A DNA stretch of 64,000 nt from Acanthosoma haemorrhoidale (GCA_930367205.1 OV884013.1:84383333-84447332), one strand, 5' to 3'; positions 34,227 through 45,870 are shown, counted from the stretch's first letter. Notes: generated from the sequence alone by a model not told the origin. Numbers and translations: made by a program.

Positions 34227-34890
34227 TTTTTTTTTATAATATATTTATTTGAAAAAGTCATTGTTAATTGAACCTTATTAATTAGGATGTGGGATCGTTC
34301 AGAACTTATTTACAATATGCAATTCACACTCATATTCTTATAAGTATTCACATGCATGTTCTTATTGCAATGATCTGTCCATGAGCACCCACCCCACTCT
34401 AAAGAGTGGGAGAAGCCTCTCCCCGACCGTTTCTACAAAAAATGAGTACGGCCGGGGCCCGATGATATATATATATATTTACAACAGATCGCACGGTTTT
34501 ATATATGAGAAGGATTGTTAGGACGAGTGTTTTTGGATATGGAAGGAGTGAGAATAGGGTCGGGATGAGTGGATAGATTTTAGTGGAATTTGGAAAACCT
34601 TGTGTGTATATGGTCAAGGGCCGTTAGTACACGAAGAACACTGTAAAGGGACAAATTTGTTATGTAAAGCGGTGGCTTGACTAGAGTTCTGAGGACTTTG
34701 GATTGTTTGGAAATAGTTTGGGTTCGTCAAATGTTCAATGGTATAGTTCTCCCCCATAGTTCTAGGCCATAAGTAAGAATTGGTTTTAGTAACTGTTTGG
34801 GTATGTGCACTTTATTTTATAGCGTGAGGTTTGAGCCTCTATCAAGTAGTCTGTATAACAGTTCAACGTAAGTTTTTTTTTAAACTATTG
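34227..34890 (-). mobile_element. LINE-E: old jockey-type fragment with poly(A)
   Basis: On the minus strand it begins in the reverse-transcriptase thumb (about 34890), runs through the C-terminal block (about 34730-34480) and ends with AATAAA (34246-34251) and a run of nine A (minus strand, 34227-34235). The 3' untranslated part contains CCTAATTAATAAGGTTCAAT, which recalls the small hairpin of LINE-A, so LINE-E looks like an older relative. An (AT)n run sits at about 34465-34480. It is inactive because of stops. Confidence 0.75.
34480..34890 (-). pseudogene. LINE-E reverse transcriptase C-terminal remnant
   Basis: The minus strand reads ELLYRLLDRGSNLTL, a stop, NKVHIPKQLLKPILTYGLEL and WGRTIPLN. 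This is the thumb segment with the L-K-P-I-x-T-Y-G-x-x-L-W-G core of jockey-clade elements. It is followed by SKVLRTLVKPPLYITNLSLY and LDHIHTRFSKFH. The order and spacing agree with the end of a jockey ORF2. At least two in-frame stops are present. Confidence 0.75.
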
Positions 34891-36271
34891 TATGAAGGCT
34901 CCATGACTATTTCACTATTGAAAGAAAAATAAAGCAAAGTGTAGCGTAGCTTTCCACTATTAAAACACAGTACACATTCGTATTACTGGACTAGGCCAAG
35001 AAGTTCCACAAAGAAAAAAAAATCCTTGTGACAGCCCACTCTTTGTTTGTATACATATACAATAAAAGAAATGTAATTATAAAACGTGTTATTTTAATTA
35101 GAGAAAACTTACCGAAATAAAATGATTAGCTTTAAAATTTGACATAATCGAGTTTGGAGTGACCTCTCAATTTCCGAGAACTCCTAATTCTCTCATCATA
35201 AGCCACTGAAGTAATTAATTTGTAGCTTTGTGTAGCAGTAAATTTTATTACAAAATTTTTAGCGGGTTAACTGTGTTACTGAAATTCTGGCGAAAAAAAT
35301 GGGTCATATTATTGTACCTCTCTTCTCTTGTCCCTTCATCAGATATGCAATTCGTTTGAGTTTTATGCAATTATTAACGGCCATAGCCACTGCATAGAGT
35401 GTAATGTACACTATTAGATTTGATAAAGGGTTGATTTTTATGAATAAACAATTTTAGAATTTCGTTTGTAACTTTTAGTTTTGTACGGAATACAAAACTG
35501 AAGAATCACATTTGTTAGGTTACCAGTTTAAAAATATACAGACCCTTTTTATTAATAATTGTCATGTATTTAGGCGTTGTAGAGTCAAATATAATTAATG
35601 TATTTATTTTCATTGTATTTGAATTTTATAGAGGATCAAATAACCCTATTCAAGCAGTTCAGCAGCAAATCACTCCGAATGTTTGTCGAGAGAGGAAATT
35701 AATGATGCTCGAAATTAGCCTTCGTTGATAATATTCGTATAGGTATCTACATCAATTCGAATGCCTGTCTAACATAATCACTATCAAATGCCTTTTTTTT
35801 TTAAGAACGGTTCCTGTTAATGAGATTCAAGGATCATCAATTGGTCAGTTGTAGAATGATGAATCCTAAAGCCGCAAATCATTTCATCTAATTTGTTATT
35901 TATTTCTAAATTTGAAGCAAGGCAATTATTCATAATGTTTTTGATTAACTTTGATAAGCAGTAGATCAACGAAAATGATCTGAATTATTTCGTGAGCTTT
36001 ATTTCTTTTGTTCTTCTAGCAACGGGATTCCATCTATAACTTAAGAAATTTAAGTTCGTTCCATATTTGATAATATAATCTTAGGGAAAAATAATTTAAT
36101 TCGTTAGGCCTTTGTTAGCAATTTTGGCATTGATAGAGCATCTGATCGGGGCTGGTAGCCGATTTCAGTTTCGTACCTGTCCTTCCCTTGCTTAATTCAT
36201 ACTTTATCGTAAATAATATCTCAGTTCATTGGTTTTTCAACTAGAAATGTTTTTGAAAAACGACTCCCATT
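34891..36271. other. Non-coding stretch
   Basis: AT-rich sequence with several A and T runs. Nothing recognisable as a gene or repeat. Confidence 0.4.
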
Positions 36272-36273
36272 TA

Positions 36274-36444
36274 TTTTCCTTGATTTATATTTTCATTGGC
36301 TACCAATAACATTTTCATCATCGGAAGCTTGCATTATTATTATCGAAGAAGGGAATAACGTTTTTTTATAACCCGTAAATAAATCAACCATACAAAAGCG
36401 GTAAAGAATTTTTTTTTTTAATTGTACGGTGTTGTTGTTATCTA
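36274..36444 (+). repeat. Left inverted-repeat arm
   Basis: 171 bp from TTTTCCTTGATT to TGTTGTTGTTATCTA. It includes a run of eleven T. Matches the reverse complement of 36969-37139 except at two bases near 36345-36353. Confidence 0.88.
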
Positions 36445-36664
36445 ATCTCCAAACATATTTCCAATAGAGACAATATCTGTAATAATTTTATTTCCAACAA
36501 TCAGTGCTGGAATATATGATAAATTAAAAACATTGATCAAACTTGCCTAGTTCCCATAGATGTGGTGATGTATTATTTCTAGGATTCAAGAATTATCGTG
36601 TATGTGTCAAATATATTTCCGATATATTGATGCATGTCGAAGCAAGTGAAGCCTCTTTCTTTGA

Positions 36665-36904
36665 GGAACTTTGCCATGTCTCTTTCAACTTAGTGACGAT
36701 GACTTGTTTCAAGAAGACGGCAGTTTACTGGCAAATGTGCAAGTGTTTCAGGGTCTGCCACATTTGTGCCAAAGTGAGCCAACTTTCTCTTGTCACAAGT
36801 TCACCAACATAGGACTTCATGAAGTTGTGGTTGAATTTGAATTAGAACATGTGCTGACTAATTTGACATTAAATAAATTTACAACTAACATTACAACAAA
36901 TTAG
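36665..36904 (+). CDS. Unidentified ORF inside the inverted-repeat element
   Basis: An open frame of 80 codons without an ATG near its start. It contains FQLSDDDLFQEDGSLLANVQ, FQGLPHLCQSEPTFSCHKFT and HEVVVEFELEHVLTNLTLNK. The amino-acid use looks protein-like rather than AT noise, but I recognise no family. It could be a piece of the ancestral transposase or a captured host exon. An overlapping frame (36543-36812) is also open, so coding is unproven. Confidence 0.25.
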   Translation, partial: GTLPCLFQLSDDDLFQEDGSLLANVQVFQGLPHLCQSEPTFSCHKFTNIGLHEVVVEFELEHVLTNLTLNKFTTNITTN

Positions 36905-36968
36905 GGTTTCAATTTCAAAAACCAAGATTACTGTCTTACAATATAAGAACTAAATACATAACAAATAA

Positions 36969-37139
36969 TAGATAACAACAACACCGTACAATTAAAAAAA
37001 AAAATTCTTTACCGCTTTTGTATGGTTGATTTATTTACGGGTTATAAAAAAACGTTATTCCATTCTTCAATAATAATAATGCAAGCTTCCGATGATGAAA
37101 ATGTTATTGGTAGCCAATGAAAATATAAATCAAGGAAAA
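36969..37139 (-). repeat. Right inverted-repeat arm
   Basis: Reverse complement of the left arm, ending AAATCAAGGAAAA next to TA. Confidence 0.88.
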
Positions 37140-37141
37140 TA

Positions 37142-37804
37142 CTCTAATTCATTTTTCAGGTAACCTAAAATCGAGATTTCATTACCCTTTTTATGTTTTT
37201 ATGTCCACTAATTTGGAGAAGGCAAGTAATGCTATAACGAATTATACATCTATATAATATCAACAGTATGGGAAAAAACACATTTTTTTATTTTTACAGT
37301 TAGTCTAAGCTTCAGTGTGTGATGTAATATTTTTCATCACTCAGCTTTTACATTGTTTTAAAGTTAGCACTTTCCTAATATTGGTCAAAATGTTTCTATC
37401 TATCACTTTACAAGCCAACAAAGTAGGTCTAGATCTCAAATTGTAACGAAAGTTTTTTTTTACTCTCAGAGAAAATGAAAACTTGGCATTGTATTGGGAA
37501 ATTGCTACGGTATATTGATTGTTAGAATAATGTGATAGCAACCATATACTGGGTGCTTGAATTAAGCAGAACATAGACTAACACTAAAAAAAATTTTTTT
37601 TTCGTATAGTCATTATTTATGCATAAGAAGTGTTTCCTAATATAACTTAGTAGGCTACTTGGCCTACACGTCTACTCCGACCTAGATTTCTTCCTAAAAC
37701 TAAATAATTCTACAGGTGGAGTTCTTTTCTTCAATTTGAATAATGTTTAATGGGTTCTATCTTGAGAGAGATATTAAACCGCCAGGGACCAATGAATAAA
37801 TAGT
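37142..37804. other. Non-coding stretch
   Basis: AT-rich, no recognised feature. Confidence 0.4.
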
Positions 37805-38025
37805 TTGCTGAAGGAGGTATGCACCGTGCGCAGTGGAAGATTGATCGTACCGCGGAATGTGGCAACCATCTTGTGGCTGCTAACCGCTTGCTTCCCCGTC
37901 AGTCGGTCGGCGTATATTGGTACCGGCCGTAGTCAATATGGTCCAACGATGTGGGATCTGTTGATTACTTGCGGTCCGTGGTCAACTGTACTTATCTTAG
38001 TCGCTGTAGAGCAGAGATGAATAGT
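37805..38025. other. CpG-containing GC-richer segment, function unknown
   Basis: Unlike its surroundings this segment has many CpG dinucleotides (for example GTACCGCGGAATG, CAGTCGGTCGGCG, GGTACCGGCCG). A plus frame of 71 codons (37805-38020) starts MLKEVCTVRSGRLIV, and other frames are also fairly open. TGCGGTCCGTGGTCAAC near 37973 resembles a site near 16272. It may be an exon or an old repeat. Confidence 0.25.
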
Positions 38026-40551
38026 TTGGAAACTTTATACTGTTTTCGAAATACGAACTATATGTATACATCAACAGTGATATAGATATGGATAATATGG
38101 GCACCCGACCTTTCTTTTTTTCAACTAGAAAACCCGGCTATCCTCTCTGCTTAAATTCTTCAATGTACTATAAACTCCATATTAACAGGGTGTCTTTTAG
38201 TTTTTATCTCTGATATTAGTGTGCCTTAAGCCCTTAAAAGGAATAAAACGACGCTAAATATGGGTATTTACATGTTAGTAGAGGAGTAATATGAAATTAA
38301 ACGATGCACCAATAAAAAAGGTAGGGAGTGCCAAATTAATTCGCTTAGCTATTATCTGGGGATCTAGCTTTATATATTTATATATGTTGCTTTGTCCGAG
38401 GTCTGAAGTCACTTGAAACAGTTCCCCAAACCTCGTCCCAAAACTGCATACCTGTAAAATAGGGACAGGAGGCCCCATTAGATACTGGAAAATAACAAAT
38501 ATATTGTAACCTACCTCATTTTTTACCATTTCTCTTTTTACTTTATTTGATCAATTTAACTTTTTGGCAGGTCCGTCATGAGGTCATTAATTCAAATTTT
38601 TTTATGTCTTTGACATAGGAATTTATCCCGATTGAATCGCCCGATCCGAAACTAGGAATTGTGAAATATATTCAAATAAAATGGTTATGACAAATAATTA
38701 TAATTAGCATAGAGTACTGACAAAAAGTATAAAAAAAAATATTCAATTCCTTTTAAATTAGAATAGTTATTACTAATTACAAAACATGAATTTGAGCTCA
38801 ATTTTTTGTATGGATCCATAATAATAAACAATATTCATAACACCAACCTACAACTTATCCACCCATCTGTCTCAACACACCATGGTATTCAATAACGTTC
38901 AACTGCTTTTCTTCTCTTCTCTTCCTGCAATCCAACCAGCGTTACTTTCTACTATTTGTTCTTCAATAGTATGGTAACCGCCGATTCGGGAGCTTGCCAC
39001 TGCGTCCTTCTCGAAGGCTTGGCTAAGACTGCCTGGTTCATCTCATCCCCACTCCTAGGAGTATAAGGGAAAATGACCCTTACCATATGTGAGGGTCATG
39101 ATCTTTATTTTCAAATATCATGAATGTTACAATATATACGTCTATTTCTCTCCAAATGTATCCGAATAAATAAGAAATTAGCCCTTTACAAAAATATGAC
39201 CATTGTACAATTAGAATAGTCACAGAGTCAATTGTGTCGCATCATTCACAACAGGGCTTACCTGTGTGTACTTTCTGCATAAATATTATACGCGAGTACA
39301 GATGCGAGCTATTCTGTCCACTAATCCTAATTTGCAGAGCCAGATATAGACCTTTATATTGCTCTACAGTTGTCATTTAAAAGGCGTTGTAAGAGTTTTA
39401 TACTACACATTGTAATATGCATTTGGAACCACAATCGATGTTATACTTCTCAAGTATTGTTAGTTGGTTCTCAATATTCGTAAGCACAATAGTATATATC
39501 TGAATTGCACATAAACCTTTCAGAATTAAAATGATTTATAATTTCTCAACCAAAGTAAGTTTAGTATTATTGTAGTGTAACCCATATGTTGGGTAACACA
39601 GCTTGCTCATTTTATTTTTTAGGAAATGTAGGTATTGGAATATTTTGCGCCGGCAGGGAAGGAGCGTACATAATAAAAATCTACATTTTATAAGATATAT
39701 ACTCTATTAGTTCAGATTGCTTTCCCTTTTGTCGCAATTTCACTTCCGTTCTCCAGGTTAGGCCGACTTTGGGAAAATCAGTGCATTCTTCTTTGACATG
39801 CTGAATAATAGCCATGCTTTGTATGTTTTATTGGGTGCCCTCCTCATTGTTTTATAAGCAGCCAACCTATATCCCTTATTTATTTCCACTCTTCATTTCC
39901 TTCCAAAATCTTCTGCATCTTTAGCCCTTTCACCCCTCCTTTACCAGATGCAACAAGATGAGCCTTATTGCTTAGATCAATTTGCTAAACTTATCACAAC
40001 CTACCCGAAAACGGGCACTTTATTTTATTTTATTCTCTTTTTTTATTTTTAAAGAGTCATCCTTCACTATCCTTGTTATTGTAATATTCTAAACTTCCAA
40101 TTAACCCTTTTTATATAATGTACCTAAATATATCGTGTGATATTTTTTCGTTAATATTAGTACATAAAAGTCAAGGTTTTTCTAATAGCCGCCTTATCAT
40201 TGTCTCTTTCCATTTTTAAACGTTCTGATTATTTATTGATGACGTAACCCAAGCTCATTAAAAGCGAATGCTTACCATCCAGCTCTTCCACTGACACTAA
40301 CTTCCGCTACTTAAAATATTTAAGAACTTGAGCAACAGAACACTAACGGGACCTCCAAAAGATTCAACCTTTTTTATCAACATAAGCACAAATCCCATTT
40401 ATCCCTCAGACCCCACAATCCATTAGACTATTAATATTTCATTATTATTATTCATTGGAACTACTGAAAAATTCGAAGTTTTAGTTGAGCTGGTACGTAT
40501 CATCCATCACGCATGCATTGTTTTGGATTATTTCCGGAAATATCAAATTTA
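38026..40551. other. Non-coding stretch with one short hairpin
   Basis: No recognised gene. At about 39072-39098 ATGACCCT and AGGGTCAT form a perfect 8-bp stem with an 11-base loop. Confidence 0.35.
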
Positions 40552-40815
40552 TCAACACGTTTTTATTTCATCAAAAATACTTTTAAATATCGCTTCGTTC
40601 TTTCTGTAAGGTGTTTTTCTAATTTGAAAATCAATACCAACTGTTAAATAGGGTTGAGTATGTAAAATAGATTCAAAGTAAGTTTGAATGTTCTTAGTAC
40701 CTATTAGTTGTGTTGAACCATTTTTATTATAAGATTTAGTCCCTAATAATAGTAACTGTATTCTTACTAAAAAGAAACCCCAATACATTCCAAGAGTAAT
40801 ACAACAAACGAACAT
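40552..40815 (-). CDS. Hypothetical ORF with N-terminal hydrophobic segment
   Basis: An 87-codon frame that starts with a real ATG (40815-40813) and ends in TGA. Residues 1-25 (MFVCCITLGMYWGFFLVRIQ...) form a hydrophobic, membrane-like segment. The rest (QTYFESILHTQPYLTVGIDF, then charged residues to EIKTC) has a protein-like composition. A splice-acceptor-like TTTCTTTTTAG lies within it, so it could also be an exon. I do not recognise it, and chance in AT-rich DNA is possible. Confidence 0.22.
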   Translation of the reverse strand: MFVCCITLGMYWGFFLVRIQLLLLGTKSYNKNGSTQLIGTKNIQTYFESILHTQPYLTVGIDFQIRKTPYRKNEAIFKSIFDEIKTC

Positions 40816-41321
40816 AACAAATAATATTTATATTACATTATCAGCAACTAAAGAATAATTCTTTATATTATGATTGTACTCTTTATATATTATATATAAC
40901 AATCAAGTAAAATGGTTTATATGCACACCAAGAACTGAAACAGGTCTTATTTTAAGTTGAATCTTAAAGAAGCAGACATCAACAAGGAGAAAGCTTTCCA
41001 TCTACTTTCCTGAGCGAAGTTTTTATCATTGTACTGTGAGAGCAGCCAATCTCAAGGTAAATCTCTTTAGTCTCTACCTTCCTGCAGCCCTGCTGAACTG
41101 TTATTTCTTGGAACATCCCAATCCCGTTACCTCATCACCTCAATGACTAAGAACATCAATAAGATCAATATCTATGCATTTATTCTTCTTGTGCTAAAAA
41201 TGGCTCTTCACAGAGACACACGAGTTAACTCTATTTTTAGATATAAATAATAGAAAACTGTAAACATTTTAAAAGCATAGTAATAGCCGTTTTTGATAAA
41301 AACCCGAAATAACCTATATAC
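40816..41321. other. Non-coding stretch
   Basis: No recognised feature. Confidence 0.4.
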
Positions 41322-41800
41322 GCGAGCAGCGGAGCCTTCGGGAAGGCTCGCCCGAAGACAACGGTGTACCACCTGTCGGAGTGGAATCATCTCTTATCGA
41401 TTACCGCAACGCTCAAATTTTAAAGTCAAGATTAATATTCAAAAATATATCGCACAAAGTAAATGTGCCTGCCGAAAACCTCCACACTGCTCACGAACCC
41501 ACACTGACAACTTAAGTCCTCTGAAGAGTGAGCAAACAGCGAGGAGGGGGGGAAAGCAAAATAGGAACATCGAATGACCCATCAATAATTATCGCGGTTG
41601 TTAATATCATATAGAGCACGGCTGCTCCACTCATACATACATACAGCCTGGGCGAGTCCGACCTGCCGTCGCTGGAGAGAAGATACGAGGATTCATCGGG
41701 GAGTGGAGGAAGCTCCAGGAGGTGGTGCGGGGTGAGTAGCGGTGCCGTCGGGAAGGCTCACCCGAAGACAACGGTGTAATGCCTTTCGGAGTGGAATCAC
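41322..41800 (+). repeat. GC-rich segment bounded by a 70-bp direct repeat
   Basis: 41322-41390 and 41731-41800 are diverged copies of the same sequence (roughly 85-90% by eye). Shared blocks are TCGGGAAGGCTC, CCCGAAGACAACGGTGTA and TCGGAGTGGAATCA. Between them one frame reads PGRVRPAVAGEKIRGFIGEW and another LGESDLPSLERRYE. About 190 bases after the second copy comes an A-rich run (about 41983-41994), so the block might be the end of a retroposed element. I cannot assign a family. Confidence 0.6.
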
Positions 41801-41995
41801 TGTAAATATATCATAAAATAGGATTTAGAAAAATGTAGTTAGGATATGACAGTTAATTTATTAGGGGAAGAGGATGCACACCCCTTGTAAACATAGATTT
41901 AAGCTTATTATAAATAGTTATACGTTAGGATAAGTTTGTAAATATATATAGGTTAGGTTAGTTTGCAGTAATTCCTCACTATTTAAAAAAAAAAA

Positions 41996-44686
41996 TAGCT
42001 AATAAGGAAGAATTGTATATAGCAGAGGAATTGTATGTTTTTTCAGCAAAGGAATTTTAAATCCGTTGAGCATGAAGGGAAAATTGAAGTCACATTTGTC
42101 ATATTCTTGATGCATTTTGTCAGGCCACATTTTGTAAAGATGACAATCAAACTAAACGCGATTGTCAGCAACGAGGGAAATACTTGATTAATTATTGTTT
42201 GAATAGTAACGTGAGGTAGACCAAATGAAAATATTATATATAATTAACAGTTCAATGTTTAGATTTTCCCTCCGGAAGTGTATAATGAGTGAGCATTCAT
42301 AGTTTTTTTTTTTTTTTTAGCATTTGTGATAGAACGGTTGGTACGTTGCAGTATATACATATATATGACAAAAGATCCTGTCGAAGGCCTAAGGCTTTTT
42401 ACAGAGTAATGGTTACAATATCCAAGCTACGTAAAAGCCTTTCAGTAATGAAGGGGCTACCTGTATTGGATTTAGCGCGCCAATCTTCCCTGGTAAAGGA
42501 AAGAAGCACTACAATGTAATGTAGATAATTCACCATAATAGGATCTGAGGGAGTGTACATTGCATTGGTAATGGTGAGATCGATACTGTCCCTGTTTCTA
42601 TCAAGGAAGCCTTAGAACAGTACAATGGACAGCCACTGATCCTTGGATGATCCCGTCAGTATAGCCCCACATTGTGCCTGCTTAATAGACTTGACGTCGT
42701 CTAATAGCTCTTGTTCGTCTTAAATGGAGACAAATAGTGCAACATACTTAGTACAACACTATTTGATAGACCCTATTAGGTATTACGTCTTAATTTACGC
42801 TGTAGAGAAGACAATGCGAATAATAAATTTTCATCGTCAGTGTCCATGCTTTTCGTTTCGGAAGATCATCGGAGGTAAATGTTTAGGGCCGTACGATGTT
42901 AAATACTAAAACATTTAAGAATGATAGGCACTATCGTCTGTATTGTAGTTAAAAAAAAATATATGTATGCTTTTACCCGGAAGTGCCTACAAAAAAAAAT
43001 AACAACATGAAGTTGATATCCAAAACTATATGCATAATGATGAATAGATCATTGCTAATATAAAAAAATTAAAGTGACTCTACTTAATAAGCTAACAAAA
43101 TATCGGCCACTAGGCGTAATTACATTTAAACATACTTACTTGACATGCTTAAACTTGATTTTGAACTTTGAACTTGATAATGAAATAATCCATAGGATTC
43201 ATCTGCATGAAGGTCTTACCTTATTGACGATCGTTTTTGGATATCAGTCTTGCAGAGGGGTCTATCGTGCTCGGAGCAGTTTTAGCATCCTCCATCGTGT
43301 CTTGAATCTCCGCTACGTAGAGAGGTTAAGTGGTGGGGATATTTAGTAATGTTGAACAATTGAAGACTGTTTTTTAGTAATGAAACAAGAGCTTATAAAA
43401 GAATACAATTTGTTAACTAAACCCAAACTTCCTCTAGAATGGGAAACATCGACTGATTAGCCTACACAAATTTGAGTAGGATATTAAATAGGGGCTGATC
43501 CTAAGCACCCTACTCACAATATCAATTATACAATCACCCTCGAAGCTTTACTAATTATCATGGGCAAAACCATGTTTGGCCCCTGCAGTAACATACTGCA
43601 TGTTTTTTTTGTTTTTTTTTATCGCTCGGGGCAATAAAAACCTACACAAAATCAAGAAAACCATATTTATTGATGGAGGTGAAAGTAGGTTTTGTTAACT
43701 TACAACCCGTGCAGAAATACATGGCAAAGATCTAGCTAATCAAAGCTCCCGTAAAACCGTTTGTGTTGAACAAACCACACAAGTGAATATACAAACTTAT
43801 TCCGACATTCTGGGAGAAGCAGTGAATGAGGTTTGACGCAGGCCAAGGAATAGTTACTTCCTAGCTGGAAAACAACTTCGAGAGAGTGATTTGAACTCCT
43901 GCTGACTTGAGTCCTGCTTAAAGGTACAAAATTCCTTGATTGAATTACAGTTACAAGAACTTTGATTGATGACGTATTCGGGCATAGTTTGAAATTACTT
44001 TGTATAAAACATAATAAAATAATATATAAAAAAACAGTTTGTTCTAGGAGCATTTAGCCATCTACTATTTTAGTCATCATTAAAAAAAAAATCATAAAAC
44101 AATAACATATCTATATATTTTATTCTAAAATCAAACTGTATGTGGTCATATTTTTTTAAAGATATTAATTATAAAGAGTATGCAAAATATTTGTAGAGAG
44201 TATTAAATTTAAAACATAAGTGCCTGGAGAGGAACATAGATTGGAGGGTTTCCAAGGTAAGGATGAAGTGTGACGGATATTAGGAGGGAGAGATCGAGCA
44301 AAAAGGGAAGGGGGGACTGTCGCAGCTAAGTGGGAAGGGTGTGAAGTGCTGAAAGATTTGACCTTATTATAGTTCGGCTGTAGATCTGAACTTTAGGGAT
44401 ATTATACCTGATGAGGTTTTGAATTAACCGATTGGTATAGTTATGGCCTATGGTATATTGGAGGGGAAGAGCCATCTCGAGGAAGAGATGATTGACAGGA
44501 TGGACTGCATTATATAACAGGTTAGATAGAATATCCTTTCAATAAAATTTAATGATTGTTGGGATGTGGTAAAAAGAGAAAAAGAATGAATAAGTGATGT
44601 TAACTGTCAAGAAGATAGGAAGATAGCTATGGTGAAAAAACTATAAAATAAAAGCAGTTTCCTACTCTATCAGAGGCATATACTAA
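41996..44686. other. Non-coding stretch with weak repeat relics
   Basis: No supported gene. An open frame at 43074-43346 has no recognised family. At about 43885-43900 the minus strand has AGTTCAAATCA, a B-box-like motif, without a matching A box. On the minus strand around 44350-44530 there are faint hints of LINE coding sequence that I could not confirm. Confidence 0.35.
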
Positions 44687-44890
44687 ATGTGGCATTTTAA
44701 GATCCCTAGATCCCCTAAAGCCGCCCCTACGTGGTCAGTTGGAATGACATTTAAGCCTAAGATTGACATTCTGATTGATCGTGTAATGTTAGTTCTAATG
44801 ATTGGACTGACGGGTTTCCAGATATTTCGAAATCTGGGCTCCAATCACGGCAAGTGGAGGGGAGACTGGCAGTTTGAATAATGATGTATT

Positions 44891-45036
44891 GACAACCGTC
44901 TTGTGCAAGCAGTGATGGAGGACGAACGTGTTGGTATTGATGATGTTCTTGACCTTGACAATTTATCAGTGTGTGGTGATGGTGATAAATGTTTAAAACG
45001 TTTTATCGAAGCTTATGAGACTTCTCGTGATCTATA
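44891..45036 (+). pseudogene. Unidentified acidic coding-like fragment with polyadenylation signals
   Basis: The plus frame reads CIDNRLVQAVMEDERVGIDD, then VLDLDNLSVCGDGDKCLKRF and IEAYETSRDL, and ends in TAG. It is acidic, balanced in composition and free of stops for nearly 50 codons after two adjacent stops (TAA TGA). Directly downstream are AATAAA signals (about 45040 and 45063-45077). This could be the end of a transposase or host ORF. I do not recognise it. Confidence 0.35.
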
Positions 45037-45077
45037 GAGAAATAAAGCCTGCAGCTGTGTCAAATAAATAAATAAAA

Positions 45078-45481
45078 TTTAGAGCACTTCCAATTATAGA
45101 CGGATGTTGAGCAAACTAACAAGTTCAATTAGAAGTGGATCTTGAGCAGACAAAGTATACAAGCCTACTTCATGGTTATTTTACGCCTGACCTCATAGAT
45201 AAATATGGCAAGATTTTCATTCATACTGAAGTCAGTTTTATAGTCAAAATATATTATAGTCATCTAAACCATTGGTTGCTATCACGCTATCAATGTTAAA
45301 TGACTATAATAATATCGTTTTTATACCACTTCCTCATCCACGTTTCTACTGCTACCCAATGCCAGGATAATGACCAAACAAGCCTTATTTTCATTAGACA
45401 TCACGTCTTATCCGCACTGTTTGGTGTCAACCAAGCTAAAATTACGACGTTCACTCTGTCAGACTGATAGGTGTAGGCCTT
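45078..45481. other. Non-coding stretch
   Basis: No recognised feature in this interval, which precedes the hairpin at 45482. Confidence 0.4.
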
Positions 45482-45545
45482 CGTGGTTGAAGTCAGGAAT
45501 GACAATCTGACTTTTCAATAAGACTGTCATTTCTGATTGACCACG
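45482..45545. repeat. 64-nt hairpin, miRNA-precursor-like
   Basis: The arms are about 27 and 25 nt (left arm starts CGTGGTTGAAGTCAGG, right arm ends TTCTGATTGACCACG). Counting G-U pairs, about 24 of 25 positions pair, with a 2-nt bulge on the left arm, one mismatch and a loop of about 12 nt. Size and shape fit an animal pre-miRNA. They would fit an inverted-repeat transposon relic equally well. No mature miRNA sequence is recognised. Confidence 0.45.
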
Positions 45546-45611
45546 TACAAGTCGTTAGAGGCTGTGTGACGAAGTGACTGCCCAGAGGTGTGGCAGAGAG
45601 AGAGTAGACTA

Positions 45612-45870
45612 GTAGAAGATTCCAGGGCCCCGGGGCCCTGGAGTATCGTGACCGTCTAGATGCAGAGACTGGAGAAGAGAAGAGTAGTAGAAGACTGAGG
45701 GGGCTTACCCCAAGAGCCCCGGGGCCATGGCGTATCGCGACGAGTGATAGTGGCTGTCTAGATGAGGAGCCTGGGAAAGAGTGTGTCTACCAGGGCCAAG
45801 TGGCCCTGGCGTAAAGCGACAAGTAGTGCGGCTGAGGAGACTAGGAAAAAAGAGTGTCTCTACAGGGCGA
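45612..45870 (+). repeat. GC-rich tandem units, each with an inverted repeat
   Basis: At least three diverged units of about 70-100 bp start at 45612, 45687 and about 45787, with a partial fourth at about 45860. Each has a GC-rich inverted repeat: CCAGGGCCCCGGGGCCCTGG at 45622-45641 (a perfect 20-bp palindrome), a GCCCCGGGGC core at about 45716, and CCAGGGCCAAGTGGCCCTGG at 45790-45809. These are followed by a G-T-A-T-C-G-x-G-A-C-like block, then GTCTAGATG..GAG and a purine-rich stretch. In the third unit the loop bases differ but the stem is retained. The unit may be part of an element's untranslated region. I do not recognise it. Confidence 0.65.

Larger units (their letters stand above)
36274..37139. 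mobile_element. Long-terminal-inverted-repeat element flanked by TA
   Basis: Two arms of 171 bp, 36274-36444 and 36969-37139, are reverse complements of each other with only two mismatches. The termini begin TTTTCCTTGATTTATATTTT. Both sides are flanked by TA (36272-36273 and 37140-37141), as expected for a Tc1/mariner-type target duplication. The 524-bp interior is richer in GC than the surroundings and holds an open frame of about 80 codons. No transposase is visible, so it would be non-autonomous. The high arm identity implies recent movement or arm-to-arm conversion. Confidence 0.85.

Noticed and set aside
44350..44560. Minus-strand LINE-like coding sequence
   Set aside because: Some phrases recall a reverse-transcriptase thumb, but the frames do not line up with any of the LINEs in the window.
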